From the NCBI RefSeq assembly GCF_029030725.1, contig NZ_CP113162.1:804501-868500 (forward strand): a stretch of DNA of 64,000 nucleotides, given 5' to 3'. Position numbers and translations under genes: made by a program. The stretch comes from [Pseudomonas] carboxydohydrogena. Its GTDB lineage: Bacteria; Pseudomonadota; Alphaproteobacteria; Rhizobiales; Xanthobacteraceae. Below the pieces are notes generated by a model. It saw nothing but the letters and a program-made list of their open reading frames with translations, ran no database searches and had not been told where the DNA came from. The first letter of the stretch is position 1, and every line of letters begins with the position of its first letter. Shown in pieces: positions 35,307-44,394 of this stretch.

Positions 35307-36766
35307 TGCAGTTTGTCTCCGATCAGGAATTGCAGCGCGCGGTCGAGGCGGATGTGGGGCAATGCGGGTTCACCCTGCGCGGCGTCGAGCCGGGGCGGAC
35401 GGAAACGCAGGAAGCGGTAATCGGCCTCGCCGGGATGCGCGGAGCCCGAGCCTTTGAACGTACCTTCGCTGAACAGGGCTTCCGGTGACAATGGAAGATC
35501 GCCGGGGAAGGTCGCGACTTCGGTTTCGCCGTCGAATGTCTCCTTGCCGGAGACCTCGCCCTGCATTGGCGTGCCGATGATGGAGGGCAGCGTCTCGCCG
35601 TGGTGCTGCACGCTGGCCTCGCGGGTGGCGCGCACGGCGGCGAGCGCCACCACGTCGGTGGCGGCGCCCGCGAATTCCGCGCGCGAGGCGGCGCGCTCCA
35701 CCATCTTGCGCAGGATCGCCTCCAGCCGGTCGTGGCTGACGTGATGCAGATGATCGGCCTTGGTGGCGGCGAACAGGATGCGGTCGATGCGCGGGCGGAA
35801 CATCATGCTCAAAAGCGTGCGCCGTCCGGTGTTGAAACACTCGAGAATGCCCTCCAGCGCGCCTTCGAGGTCACGCAAGGCTTCCGGCCCGGCGTTGAAC
35901 GCGGCGAGCGCATCGACCAGCACGATCTGGCGGTCGAGCCGCGCGAAGTGGTCGCGGAAGAACGGCCGCACCACGATGTCCTTGTAGGACTCATAACGCC
36001 TGCGCATCATCGCCCATAGCGAGCCTGCGGGAGGCGTGCCGCCCGCCGGCAAATCGAGCGGCGCGAAGGTGAGGGCGGGCGAGTTCGCGAGCGCGCCCGG
36101 CATCAGGAAGCGGCCGGGCGGCAGCAGGCTCATCGCGAATTGCTCGTGGCGGCAGGCTTGCAGATATTCGGTAAAGAGTTTCGCCGCCGCCTGCGCCGCT
36201 AATTCGTTCTCCGGCGCGACGGGAGCGAGGCTTTCGAGATGGTCGTGCCACGGTCTGGCGAGCGCGGCGCGGGGCGCCTGCCGCGACAGCGCGAGACTTT
36301 CCGCCGACCATTGCTCATAGCTCTTGTGCAGCAGCGGCAGGTCGAGCAGCCATTCGCCGGGATAGTCCACGATATCGAGTGTCAGCGTGCGCATCGCGCC
36401 GTTCTCGCGCTGGTAGTCGATGGCGAGCCGCAATTCGCTGATGTCGGTGGTCGATTGCGGCCACAGCCGCTTTTCGATCAGCGTGGACAGGTGCGCCTCA
36501 TAGGCGAAGCGTGGAATGCCGTCGTCCGGCTGCGGCTCCAGCCGCGCCCGCGCGATCCTCCCGCTGGACAGCGACTCGAACACCGGAAAGCGGCCGCCGC
36601 GCAGGAAGCCGTGCACGAGCGCGGTGATGAACACCGTCTTGCCCGCGCGCGACAGGCCGGTGACGCCGAGGCGGATGGTCGGGTTGAGCAGGCTCTCGCT
36701 GTAGTCGAGCAGCGAGCGCGCCGACAGCCGCAGATCGTCGAGAATGTCAGACAGGCCTGGTGCCAT
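35303..36766 (-). CDS. ycjX: YcjX-family P-loop GTPase (DUF463)
   Basis: This 487-residue nucleotide-binding protein has a Walker A/G1 motif GLSRAGKTVFITALV near residue 35. A DIVDYPGEWLLDLPLL stretch serves as the Walker B/G3 region, and LFAATKADHLHHVSHDRL includes a TKAD motif (G4-like base recognition). These are the features of DUF463/YcjX, a GTPase coupled with YcjF. The ATG is at 36766. It diverges from the HlyIII gene with a gap of about 184 bases, in which no further gene is seen. Confidence 0.9.
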   Translation of the reverse strand: MAPGLSDILDDLRLSARSLLDYSESLLNPTIRLGVTGLSRAGKTVFITALVHGFLRGGRFPVFESLSSGRIARARLEPQPDDGIPRFAYEAHLSTLIEKRLWPQSTTDISELRLAIDYQRENGAMRTLTLDIVDYPGEWLLDLPLLHKSYEQWSAESLALSRQAPRAALARPWHDHLESLAPVAPENELAAQAAAKLFTEYLQACRHEQFAMSLLPPGRFLMPGALANSPALTFAPLDLPAGGTPPAGSLWAMMRRRYESYKDIVVRPFFRDHFARLDRQIVLVDALAAFNAGPEALRDLEGALEGILECFNTGRRTLLSMMFRPRIDRILFAATKADHLHHVSHDRLEAILRKMVERAASRAEFAGAATDVVALAAVRATREASVQHHGETLPSIIGTPMQGEVSGKETFDGETEVATFPGDLPLSPEALFSEGTFKGSGSAHPGEADYRFLRFRPPRLDAAQGEPALPHIRLDRALQFLIGDKLQ

Positions 36767-36950
36767 AATTCGATCAAATGAGAGGGGAGGATAGCGTGGG
36801 TGTCTCTGAAAAGCTGGCGATGATGGAACCCGAAATCAAGATAACGTGGACGTCATGAATTGTGATCGCGTTGTCATGGGACGGTAGGTGACGGTAGGAT
36901 TTTGTTGTGGGTCAAGGCGTAGGGTTGGGCCGAAGCGTAGTGGTTGGCGG

Positions 36951-37652
36951 ATGACGATTTTCCGGTTGAAAGATCTGACGGCCTTCCCGCCGCTGCCCGG
37001 CCGGGGAGCCAAGCACTGGTGCTACGACCGGGCCGAACTGATCGCCGACAGCATCGTTCACGTCACCGGCCTGTCGCTCGGGCTGATCGCCGCGACCGTG
37101 CTGATCGTGCTTGCGGGGATTTATGCCTCGACGCTCAACCTCGTCACCACCGCGATCTATGCCGTGGGGCTCATCGCCATGCTGGCGTTCTCGGCCGTCT
37201 ACAATCTGTGGCCGGTCTCGCCGGTGAAGTGGGTTTTGCGCCGCTTCGACCACTCCGCGATCTATGTGCTGATCGCCGCTACCTACACGCCGTTCCTCGC
37301 GCAGATGGCCGACCGCAGGCTTGGCTTCCTGCTGATCGGCGGGGTCTGGTCGGTTGCCCTGATCGGCATCGCGCTGAAGGTTTTCTATCCGGGCCGGTTC
37401 GATAAGCTCGCAGTCGTGCTTTATCTGGCGCTCGGCTGGAGCGGGGTGATGGCTTACGACTCCATCGCGGCTTCGCTTTCCAGCACGACGCTGTGGCTGA
37501 TCGCCATCGGCGGCGTGCTGTATTCGGCCGGCGTGATCTTTCATGCCTGGGAGCGGCTGCGCTTCCAGAATGCGATCTGGCACGGCTTCGTGCTGCTCGC
37601 GGCCGCCTGCCACTACAGCGCGGTGCTCGACACGGTGCTGATCGCGAACTGA
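36951..37652 (+). CDS. haemolysin III family (PAQR-like) membrane protein
   Basis: This 233-residue protein has about seven membrane helices. It carries the HlyIII/PAQR signatures: YDRAELIADSIVHVTG at the start, RRFDHSAIYVLIAATYTPF in the middle and WHGFVLLAAACHYSAVL at the end, with the histidines that bind zinc in the family. Despite the family name, a toxin role is not implied. The ATG at 36951 is chosen; a 21-codon extension upstream is Gly/Arg-rich. A convergent LysR gene ends four bases after it. Confidence 0.88.
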   Translation: MTIFRLKDLTAFPPLPGRGAKHWCYDRAELIADSIVHVTGLSLGLIAATVLIVLAGIYASTLNLVTTAIYAVGLIAMLAFSAVYNLWPVSPVKWVLRRFDHSAIYVLIAATYTPFLAQMADRRLGFLLIGGVWSVALIGIALKVFYPGRFDKLAVVLYLALGWSGVMAYDSIAASLSSTTLWLIAIGGVLYSAGVIFHAWERLRFQNAIWHGFVLLAAACHYSAVLDTVLIAN

Positions 37653-37655
37653 GGC

Positions 37656-38567
37656 TTACGCCTCGCGGGCGTAGGCGGTGAGGCGTTCGTTCAGGGTCGA
37701 GAGCATGGCATCGCGTAACGGGTCGCGCGCCTTCCCGACCCAGGCCACCGCAAGCGGCAGCTTGTCCATTGTCCCATCCGGTATTCGCAGCGGCAGATAA
37801 CGCACGCCTTTTGTCGCCATGCGCGACGTCCAGTGAGGGACGATGGCGACGCCCATGTTGGCTGCGACCAAATTGAGAATGGTCTGCTTTTCATCCGCGA
37901 TCTGGACGATGTTGGCGTGCTGCCCCGCTTCGGCGAAAAGTTTCATGGTGAGATCGTGACTGTGCGGCCGTGAGCGGCGCTCCGGAACGATCAGGGATTC
38001 ATTGGCCAGATCGCGGATGCTGACGCTCTCGCGCCGGGACAGCCGATGGGTTTTCGGTACCGCGACCACGGCCGTTTCGTGAAACAGGTGACGATGGACG
38101 AGCCTCGCGTCCATGTTCGGCCGTGGCCGGATGAAGGCGAGGTCGAGCCGTCCGGACAGCAGTTTCGGCAACAGCTTGATGGTTTTTTCCTCGCACAGGT
38201 GCACGCCGATCTCCGGATGCTGGTCGCGGAAGTCGTGCAGCAGCAACGGCAGCAGGCCTGCGGCGGCGCTGTCGATCGCGCCGATGCGAAGCGTCTGTGT
38301 TTGATGGCGGCCGCGCTCGCGAAACCGGGCGGCGATCTTGTCCGCTTGCTCGATCAGGCCGCGCGCTTCCTCCAGCAGAACCTCGCCGTCGCTGGTGAGC
38401 GTGACGTTGCGTGTGGTGCGCGTGAGCAGGCGGGTGCCGAGATCGTCCTCGAGCAGGCGGATGTGACGGCCAAGCGCGGCCGGCAGCATTTCAAGCCGTT
38501 GGGCCGCGTGTCCGAAATGAAGTTCTTCGGCCGCGGCGATGAAGCAGCGAAGCTGGTGCAAGTCCAT
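37656..38567 (-). CDS. LysR-family transcriptional regulator
   Basis: This 303-residue regulator has an N-terminal winged HTH (MDLHQLRCFIAAAEELHFGHAAQRLEM...) and a two-lobed substrate-binding domain. It is divergent from the MFS transporter gene, with a 134-base gap that should contain its operators. The neighbouring tartrate-type dehydrogenase suggests control by a hydroxy-dicarboxylic acid such as D-malate or tartrate. Confidence 0.9.
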   Translation of the reverse strand: MDLHQLRCFIAAAEELHFGHAAQRLEMLPAALGRHIRLLEDDLGTRLLTRTTRNVTLTSDGEVLLEEARGLIEQADKIAARFRERGRHQTQTLRIGAIDSAAAGLLPLLLHDFRDQHPEIGVHLCEEKTIKLLPKLLSGRLDLAFIRPRPNMDARLVHRHLFHETAVVAVPKTHRLSRRESVSIRDLANESLIVPERRSRPHSHDLTMKLFAEAGQHANIVQIADEKQTILNLVAANMGVAIVPHWTSRMATKGVRYLPLRIPDGTMDKLPLAVAWVGKARDPLRDAMLSTLNERLTAYAREA

Positions 38568-38701
38568 GGCGTCACCTCTGCGGCGATTATAACAAAAATT
38601 TGCACAATCGGGTGAGTATTGAGGTGCCGCCTTTCCCGCCCTTAGCCTTTCGCCGATGCCGAAAACGGCACGGACAACGAAATCCAGGGAGAGAAACGTC
38701 G

Positions 38702-40015
38702 ATGGCGAGCGAGCTTGAAACGCGCGTGCTGCGCAAGATCACGATCCGCATCGTGCCGTTCGTGATGCTGCTTTACTTCATTGCCTTTATCGACCGCGTG
38801 AATATCGGTTTCGCGGCGTTGACGATGAACAAGGATCTTGGCCTGTCGCCTGCCGTGTTCGGCTTTGGCGCGGGTATCTTCTTTTTCGGCTATTTCCTGT
38901 TCGAGGTTCCCTCCAACGTCATCCTCCACAAGGTTGGCGCGCGAATCTGGATCGCGCGGGTGATGATTTCATGGGGCATCGTGTCTGCCGCGATGGCCTG
39001 GGTACAGGGTGCGCACAGCTTTTATGCGTTGCGCTTCCTGCTGGGGGCGGCGGAAGCGGGTTTCTTCCCGGGCATCATTCTTTACCTCAGCTATTGGTTC
39101 CCGGCGCGAAGCCGCGCGGCGGCAACTGCCGTGTTCATGGCGGCGGCACCGCTTTCCACGGCCATCGGCTCGCCGATTTCGGGCGCTCTGTTGCAGATGC
39201 ACGGCATTCTCGGACTGGCCGGCTGGCAATGGCTTTTCATCATGGAAGCGCTTCCGGCGGTGATCTTCGGCGTCGTCGTCCTGTTCTTCATGACGGATCG
39301 GCCGGAGCAGGCAACATGGCTCAAGGACGATGAGCGCAAGTGGCTGGTCGATACGCTGGCGGCGGAAAATGCCGCGAAGGGACCGGGTACAGGCCACAGC
39401 TTCTGGAGGGGCCTCACCGATATGCGTGTGCTTGCGCTGTCGCTGGTCTATTTCGGAACCTCGGCCGGCCTTTACACGCTCGGCATCTGGGCGCCGCAGA
39501 TCATCAAGTCGTTCGGCCTGACCTCGTTGCAGGTTGGCTTCGTCAATGCCATTCCCGCCGTTCTCGCTGTCGTCGGCATGGTGCTGTGGTCGCGCCACTC
39601 CGACCGTACCGGCGAGCGCACATGGCACGTTGTTATCGCGTGTCTGGTGGCTGCGGGCGGATTGATGATGGCGAGCTTCGCCGGAACGGTGGTCGCCGTG
39701 GTCGCAGCACTCGCCGTCGTCAATATCGGCGTCAGCTGCGCAAAGCCGCCGCTGTGGAGCATGCCGACCATGTTCCTCTCAGGCACGGCTGCGGCGACGG
39801 GAATCGCGACCATCAACTCGCTGGGTAACCTCGGCGGTTTCGCGGGGCCGGCGATGATCGGCTGGATCAAGCAGGCGACCGGCAGTTTCGCGGGCGGCCT
39901 GTATTTCGTCGCGGGCCTGCTGACGCTCTCCGCGATCATCACACTCATTCTCGCCCGCACCGGCCGCAAGCCTGCGGCCGATAATCCCCCAGTTCAGTCA
40001 CAAGCAAGGATCTGA
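38702..40015 (+). CDS. MFS transporter, anion:cation symporter family
   Basis: This 437-residue, 12-helix transporter is of the ACS type. The start is ATRVLRKIT-like with the IAFIDRVNIGFAALTMNKDLGLSP segment, and the GFFPGIILYLSYWFPARSRA motif is typical of tartrate, phthalate and glucarate symporters. An AGGGAGAG Shine-Dalgarno precedes the ATG at 38702; the frame extends 34 codons upstream without family sequence. The dehydrogenase gene begins 5 bases after the stop, so import and oxidation of an organic acid are coupled. Confidence 0.9.
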   Translation: MASELETRVLRKITIRIVPFVMLLYFIAFIDRVNIGFAALTMNKDLGLSPAVFGFGAGIFFFGYFLFEVPSNVILHKVGARIWIARVMISWGIVSAAMAWVQGAHSFYALRFLLGAAEAGFFPGIILYLSYWFPARSRAAATAVFMAAAPLSTAIGSPISGALLQMHGILGLAGWQWLFIMEALPAVIFGVVVLFFMTDRPEQATWLKDDERKWLVDTLAAENAAKGPGTGHSFWRGLTDMRVLALSLVYFGTSAGLYTLGIWAPQIIKSFGLTSLQVGFVNAIPAVLAVVGMVLWSRHSDRTGERTWHVVIACLVAAGGLMMASFAGTVVAVVAALAVVNIGVSCAKPPLWSMPTMFLSGTAAATGIATINSLGNLGGFAGPAMIGWIKQATGSFAGGLYFVAGLLTLSAIITLILARTGRKPAADNPPVQSQARI

Positions 40016-40020
40016 CGACA

Positions 40021-41094
40021 ATGCGTGAATATTCCATCGCAGCCATTCCCGCCGACGGTATCGGCCCCGAAGTGATCGCTGCCGGCATCAGGGTGCTGGA
40101 GGCACTCGAGACGCGGCTGGGCGACGTGAAGTTCAATTTCAAGTCTTTCGATTGGGGCTCGAACTATTACAAGAAGCACGGCGTGATGATGCCGGCGGAT
40201 GGCTTGAAGCAGCTCAAGCCGTTCGACGCGATCTATTTCGGTGCTGTAGGCGCGCCCGACGTGCCTGATCACATCACGTTGTGGGGCCTGCGGCTGCCGA
40301 TCTGCCAGGGGTTCGATCAATACGCCAACGTGCGCCCGACCAAGATTTTACCGGGTATCAAGTCGCCGCTGCGCGATGTCGGTCCGGGCGATCTCGACTG
40401 GGTGATCGTGCGGGAAAATTCGGAAGGCGAATATGCCGGCAATGGCGGCCGCGTGCATCGCGGACTGCCGGAAGAAGTCGCCACCGAAACCTCGGTGTTC
40501 ACGCGGGTCGGCTGCGAGCGGGTGCTGCGGTTCGCCTTCAGGCTCGCGCAGTCGCGCCCGCGCAAGCATCTGACCGTTTCCACCAAATCGAATGCGCAGC
40601 GCCACGCCATGGTGATGTGGGACGAAATCGCTGAACAGGTCTCGAAGGAATTTCCGGACGTGACCTGGGACAAGACCCTCGTCGACGCGATGACCGTGCG
40701 CATGACGCTCAATCCGAAGAGTCTCGACACCATCGTGGCGTCGAACCTTCAGGCGGACATTCTGTCCGATCTCGCGGGCGCGCTGGCGGGCAGCCTCGGC
40801 GTTGCACCGACGGCCAACATCGACCCCGAACGGCGCTATCCGTCGATGTTCGAGCCCATCCACGGCTCGGCCTTTGATATCACCGGCAAGGGTATCGCCA
40901 ATCCGGTCGCGAGTTTCTGGACCGCAGTACAGATGCTCGATCACCTCGGCGAGCAGGATGGCGCCGCCCGTATCATGCGTGCCGTGGAGAAAGTGACCGG
41001 CGCGGGAGTCCTGACGCCGGATGTCGGCGGCAAGAACAACACCAAGGATGTGACGGATGCTGTGATCGACGCCATTCACAGCTCGAACCTGTAG
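40021..41094 (+). CDS. tartrate dehydrogenase / D-malate dehydrogenase family enzyme
   Basis: This 357-residue NAD-dependent beta-decarboxylating dehydrogenase is of the isocitrate/isopropylmalate superfamily. Motifs include IPADGIGPEV, YFGAVGAPDVPDHITLWGLRLPICQ, ENSEGEYAGNGG and NLQADILSDLAGALAGSLG with the metal-binding aspartates. The DHITLWGLRL and Y-N-RPTK stretches point to the tartrate/D-malate (TtuC/DmlA) branch rather than LeuB. It would turn D-malate to pyruvate or tartrate to oxaloglycolate products. Together with LysR and MFS it forms a complete uptake module; a perfect terminator follows. Confidence 0.88.
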   Translation: MREYSIAAIPADGIGPEVIAAGIRVLEALETRLGDVKFNFKSFDWGSNYYKKHGVMMPADGLKQLKPFDAIYFGAVGAPDVPDHITLWGLRLPICQGFDQYANVRPTKILPGIKSPLRDVGPGDLDWVIVRENSEGEYAGNGGRVHRGLPEEVATETSVFTRVGCERVLRFAFRLAQSRPRKHLTVSTKSNAQRHAMVMWDEIAEQVSKEFPDVTWDKTLVDAMTVRMTLNPKSLDTIVASNLQADILSDLAGALAGSLGVAPTANIDPERRYPSMFEPIHGSAFDITGKGIANPVASFWTAVQMLDHLGEQDGAARIMRAVEKVTGAGVLTPDVGGKNNTKDVTDAVIDAIHSSNL

Positions 41095-41136
41095 CCAGAC
41101 TCCGCGACCCGGAGATTTTCACGAAAATTCGAAATG

Positions 41137-41175
41137 GTTCACGCGCCGGAAGCGTTTCCGGCGCGTGAACTTTTT
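41137..41175 (+). terminator. rho-independent terminator after the tartrate-type dehydrogenase
   Basis: GTTCACGCGCCGGAA and TTCCGGCGCGTGAAC form a perfect 15-pair stem around a short loop. The stem is followed directly by TTTTT. It is the strongest intrinsic terminator in the window. Confidence 0.9.
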
Positions 41176-41225
41176 GAGAGACTGGAAGTTGATCTTCCAC
41201 GCGTCATTTTCGGCGCGGTTTTATT

Positions 41226-43055
41226 ATGCCGTTTGCGAGGTCGGGATTGCCTTCTTCCATCGAAGACTACGCCCTGATCGGGGATTGCCTGACGACCGCG
41301 CTGGTGAGTCGTGATGGTTCGATCGACTGGCTGTGCTGGCCGACATTCGACTCCGATGCCTGTTTCGCGGCATTGCTCGGCACGCCCGAACATGGCCGCT
41401 GGAAGATTGCGCCGAAGGGCGAGGCGTTCACCGCCAAACGTGCCTATCGCGACGGCACTCTTATTCTCGAAACCACGTTCAGTTGCGAAAGCGGCACCTG
41501 CACGCTGATCGACTTCATGCCGCCGCGCGGCGAGGCGTCGGACATCGTGCGGCTGGTTCGCGGCGATGCCGGGGTGATCGAGATGCGGATGGAATTGCTG
41601 CTGCGCTTCGGCTCCGGCGCCAACGTGCCCTGGGTGCGGCGGCTCGACGACGGCACGCTGCAAGCGGTCGCTGGGCCGGATATGGTGGTGTTGCGCAGCA
41701 ATGTCGAGATGCGCGGCGAGGGCATGACCACCGTCTCCGACTTCAGGGTCCATGCGGGCGAGACGTATCATTACGTGATGACTTACGATCCCTCGCATTT
41801 TCCGGTACCGGAGGCGATCGATATCGAGATCGCGCTGGAGGAGACCGAGTCGTTCTGGACGGAATGGTCGTCGCGCTGCAATTTCAAGGGCAGGCACCGC
41901 GACTTCATCCAGCGCTCGCTGATTACGCTGAAAGCCATGACCTACGCGCCGACCGGCGGCATCGTCGCCGCGCCGACCACCTCATTGCCGGAGAAGATCG
42001 GCGGGGCGCGGAATTGGGATTATCGTTTCTGCTGGCTGCGCGACGCCACCTTCACGCTGCTCGCACTGATCGATAGCGGTTATGTCGAGGAAGCCGTCGC
42101 CTGGCACGAATGGCTGCTGCGTTCGGTCGCGGGTGCGCCCGCCGACATGCAGATCATGTACAGCATCACCGGCCAGCGCCGTTTGCTGGAATGGGAGGCG
42201 GACTGGCTGCCGGGTTACGAGGACTCCAAACCGGTCCGGTTCGGCAACGCCGCGCACGCGCAGTTGCAGCTCGACGTCTATGGCGAGCTGATGGATGCCT
42301 TCCATCAGGCGCGCGTGCACAAGATCCAGCTCAACGGCGAGACATGGCCGGTCGAGACGGCGTTGTTGAAACATCTCGCGCAGGTATGGGTGGAGCCCGA
42401 TTGCGGCATCTGGGAGCGGCGCGATACGCCGCGTCATTATGTGTTCTCGAAGGTCATGTGCTGGGTGGCGTTCGATCGCGCGGTTCTGGCCGTGGAAAAA
42501 TTCCACAGGGAAGGGCCGGTGCAGGAATGGCGCGCCATCCGGGATCGCATCCATGCCGAGATCTGCGCCAGCGGATTCGATGCGGAGGAAAATACCTTCG
42601 TCGAAGCCTACGGCTCGAAGATGATGGATGCGAGCCTGCTGCTGTTGCCCGCCGTCGGTTTCCTCAAGCCGGATGACCCGCGCATCGTCGGCACCGTCGA
42701 CGCCATCGAGCGGCGGATGATGAAGGATGGCTTCGTGCTGCGCCACGATCCACAGGAGGCGCATGACGGCGAGGTGCAGCCGATCGAGGGCGCGTTCCTG
42801 GCCTGCACGCTGTGGCTCGCGGACGCTTATGTGCTGCTCGGTCGTGTCAATGATGCGCGCGAGCTTTATCTGCGGGTGCACGGCATCGCCAACGATGTCG
42901 GTCTGATCTCGGAGGAATACGATCCCGTCTTGCGGAGGCAGACCGGAAATTTCCCGCAGGCGCTGACTCATATCGCGATGATCAACACCGCTCAGAATAT
43001 TTTCGCGGCGCTGCATCCCGACAAGCCCGCCGTGCAGCGCGCCAAGAAGAACTAG
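41226..43055 (+). CDS. glycoside hydrolase family 15 protein (trehalase/glucoamylase-like)
   Basis: This 609-residue GH15 protein has an N-terminal beta-sandwich domain (about 1-230, SIEDYALIGDCLTTALVSRDGSIDWLCWP) and an (alpha/alpha)6 barrel. The catalytic acid lies in EPDCGIWERRD and is followed by HYVFSKVMCWVAFDRA, a pattern shared with bacterial GH15 trehalases; NWDYRFCWLRDATFTL is another barrel signature. No signal peptide is present, so a cytoplasmic alpha-glucoside such as trehalose is likely. It is convergent with the pentose phosphate operon, to which it could supply glucose; both stop codons lie in a shared CTAG. Confidence 0.9.
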   Translation: MPFARSGLPSSIEDYALIGDCLTTALVSRDGSIDWLCWPTFDSDACFAALLGTPEHGRWKIAPKGEAFTAKRAYRDGTLILETTFSCESGTCTLIDFMPPRGEASDIVRLVRGDAGVIEMRMELLLRFGSGANVPWVRRLDDGTLQAVAGPDMVVLRSNVEMRGEGMTTVSDFRVHAGETYHYVMTYDPSHFPVPEAIDIEIALEETESFWTEWSSRCNFKGRHRDFIQRSLITLKAMTYAPTGGIVAAPTTSLPEKIGGARNWDYRFCWLRDATFTLLALIDSGYVEEAVAWHEWLLRSVAGAPADMQIMYSITGQRRLLEWEADWLPGYEDSKPVRFGNAAHAQLQLDVYGELMDAFHQARVHKIQLNGETWPVETALLKHLAQVWVEPDCGIWERRDTPRHYVFSKVMCWVAFDRAVLAVEKFHREGPVQEWRAIRDRIHAEICASGFDAEENTFVEAYGSKMMDASLLLLPAVGFLKPDDPRIVGTVDAIERRMMKDGFVLRHDPQEAHDGEVQPIEGAFLACTLWLADAYVLLGRVNDARELYLRVHGIANDVGLISEEYDPVLRRQTGNFPQALTHIAMINTAQNIFAALHPDKPAVQRAKKN

Positions 43056-43855
43056 ACGAGCGCCAGAATTCTGTCGATGGCGGATGCGACGCCGTCTTCT
43101 TCATTGGAGGAGGTGGTGTAGGTCGCACGCTTCTTCACCGCGTCGCTGGCGTTCGCCATCGCGAAGGACATTCCAGCCTTCAGGAACATCGGCAGATCGT
43201 TGGCCATGTCGCCGATGACGGCGACTTCCTTGAGCGGAATGCCGAGACGGTTGGCGACGGATTCGACGAAGGTGCCCTTGTCGAGAGCGGGCGGCGTGAC
43301 GTCGAGATAATAATTCTGCGAGCGCGCGGCGTGCGCAGCCTTGCCGAGCGTCGCCTTTAAATCGGGTTCGCATTTGGCGAGGAGATCGAAATCGTCGCTG
43401 ACGCCGACGATCTTGCAGATGCCGTCGCGGGGAAGCGCATCGTTGCCGACGACTTCCGGTTCGAAATCGATGGTATGGCGCTCGCGCGCGACATAGGGCG
43501 TATCCCCGCGCCGCACCAGCCAGCGCTCCGCGGTGAACAGCCAGATCTCCACGCCCCGTTCATTGAGGAGATCAAGCGCGGCATCGACGGCATCGGGCGG
43601 GATGGTGTGGTTCTCGAGGATGGAGCCGTCCGGATTGAAGAGCGTGCTGCCGTTGAACGCGCCCATCGGCAGCGCGATCTTCAAGGGCGCCGAAAGCATC
43701 CGCATGCCGAAGGGCGGACGGCTGCTCACGGCCGTGAATGCGATACCGCGCGTGTGCAGGCGATGCACGGCGGCGATGACGCCGGGTGTCAGCCGCTTGT
43801 CGCGCGTGACCAGCGTGCCGTCGACATCGGAAACCACCAGACGAATGGGGCTCAT
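43052..43855 (-). CDS. Cof-type HAD-IIB family sugar-phosphatase
   Basis: This 267-residue HAD phosphatase has motif I DVDGTLVTRDKRLT near residue 10, a Cof-type cap, K-GTFVES, and motif IV VAVIGDMANDLPMF. These mark the IIB subclass that hydrolyses sugar phosphates or related metabolites. It is the last gene of the pentose phosphate operon, overlapping gntK by four bases, so a substrate among the pathway intermediates is plausible (inference). Confidence 0.88.
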   Translation of the reverse strand: MSPIRLVVSDVDGTLVTRDKRLTPGVIAAVHRLHTRGIAFTAVSSRPPFGMRMLSAPLKIALPMGAFNGSTLFNPDGSILENHTIPPDAVDAALDLLNERGVEIWLFTAERWLVRRGDTPYVARERHTIDFEPEVVGNDALPRDGICKIVGVSDDFDLLAKCEPDLKATLGKAAHAARSQNYYLDVTPPALDKGTFVESVANRLGIPLKEVAVIGDMANDLPMFLKAGMSFAMANASDAVKKRATYTTSSNEEDGVASAIDRILALV

Positions 43856-44394
43856 GAGGCGCGGACTCCTGCTTTGTCCGGGAGGTGCAAGGCGGTGATG
43901 ATCTCGTCCACGATGCGATCCACAGGTGCGTCGATATCCACCGTCAGAATATGTTCGCCGGGCTGTGGCGGTTCCAGTGTCTCGATTTGACTGTCGAGCA
44001 GTCGGGGCGGCATGAAATGGCCGCCGCGCTGCGTAAGGCGCTGAGCGATCAGATCGGCCGGCCCTTTCAGGTGGACGATTCGTATGTCCTTGCGGCCGTG
44101 CACGAGGATATCGCGATAGGCGCGCTTCAGCGCGGAGCAGGCGATGATGGTCGGGGTGTTGTTCTCTGCATAACTGTCGATGGCGTCCGCGATGGCATGT
44201 AGCCAGGGCATGCGATCCCGGTCGGTCAGCGGAATGCCCGCCTTCATTTTTTCAATATTCGCGGCGGGATGAAAATCGTCGCCATCAATCTCGGTGAATC
44301 CGGAGCGCGCGGCGAGCGCCTGCGAGATCGTGGTCTTGCCCGAACCGGAGACGCCCATCACGATGATGATCCTGACGGTCCCGCTCGCCATCAC
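43852..44394 (-). CDS. gntK: gluconokinase
   Basis: This 180-residue P-loop kinase has GVSGSGKTTISQALA (Walker A) at residue 13, then DGDDFHPAANIEKM and TDRDRMPWL, which are typical of gluconate kinase (GntK/IdnK). It phosphorylates gluconate to 6-phosphogluconate, the substrate of the gnd product in the same operon. Overlaps of four bases at both ends show tight coupling with pgl and the HAD gene. Confidence 0.93.
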   Translation of the reverse strand: MMASGTVRIIIVMGVSGSGKTTISQALAARSGFTEIDGDDFHPAANIEKMKAGIPLTDRDRMPWLHAIADAIDSYAENNTPTIIACSALKRAYRDILVHGRKDIRIVHLKGPADLIAQRLTQRGGHFMPPRLLDSQIETLEPPQPGEHILTVDIDAPVDRIVDEIITALHLPDKAGVRAS

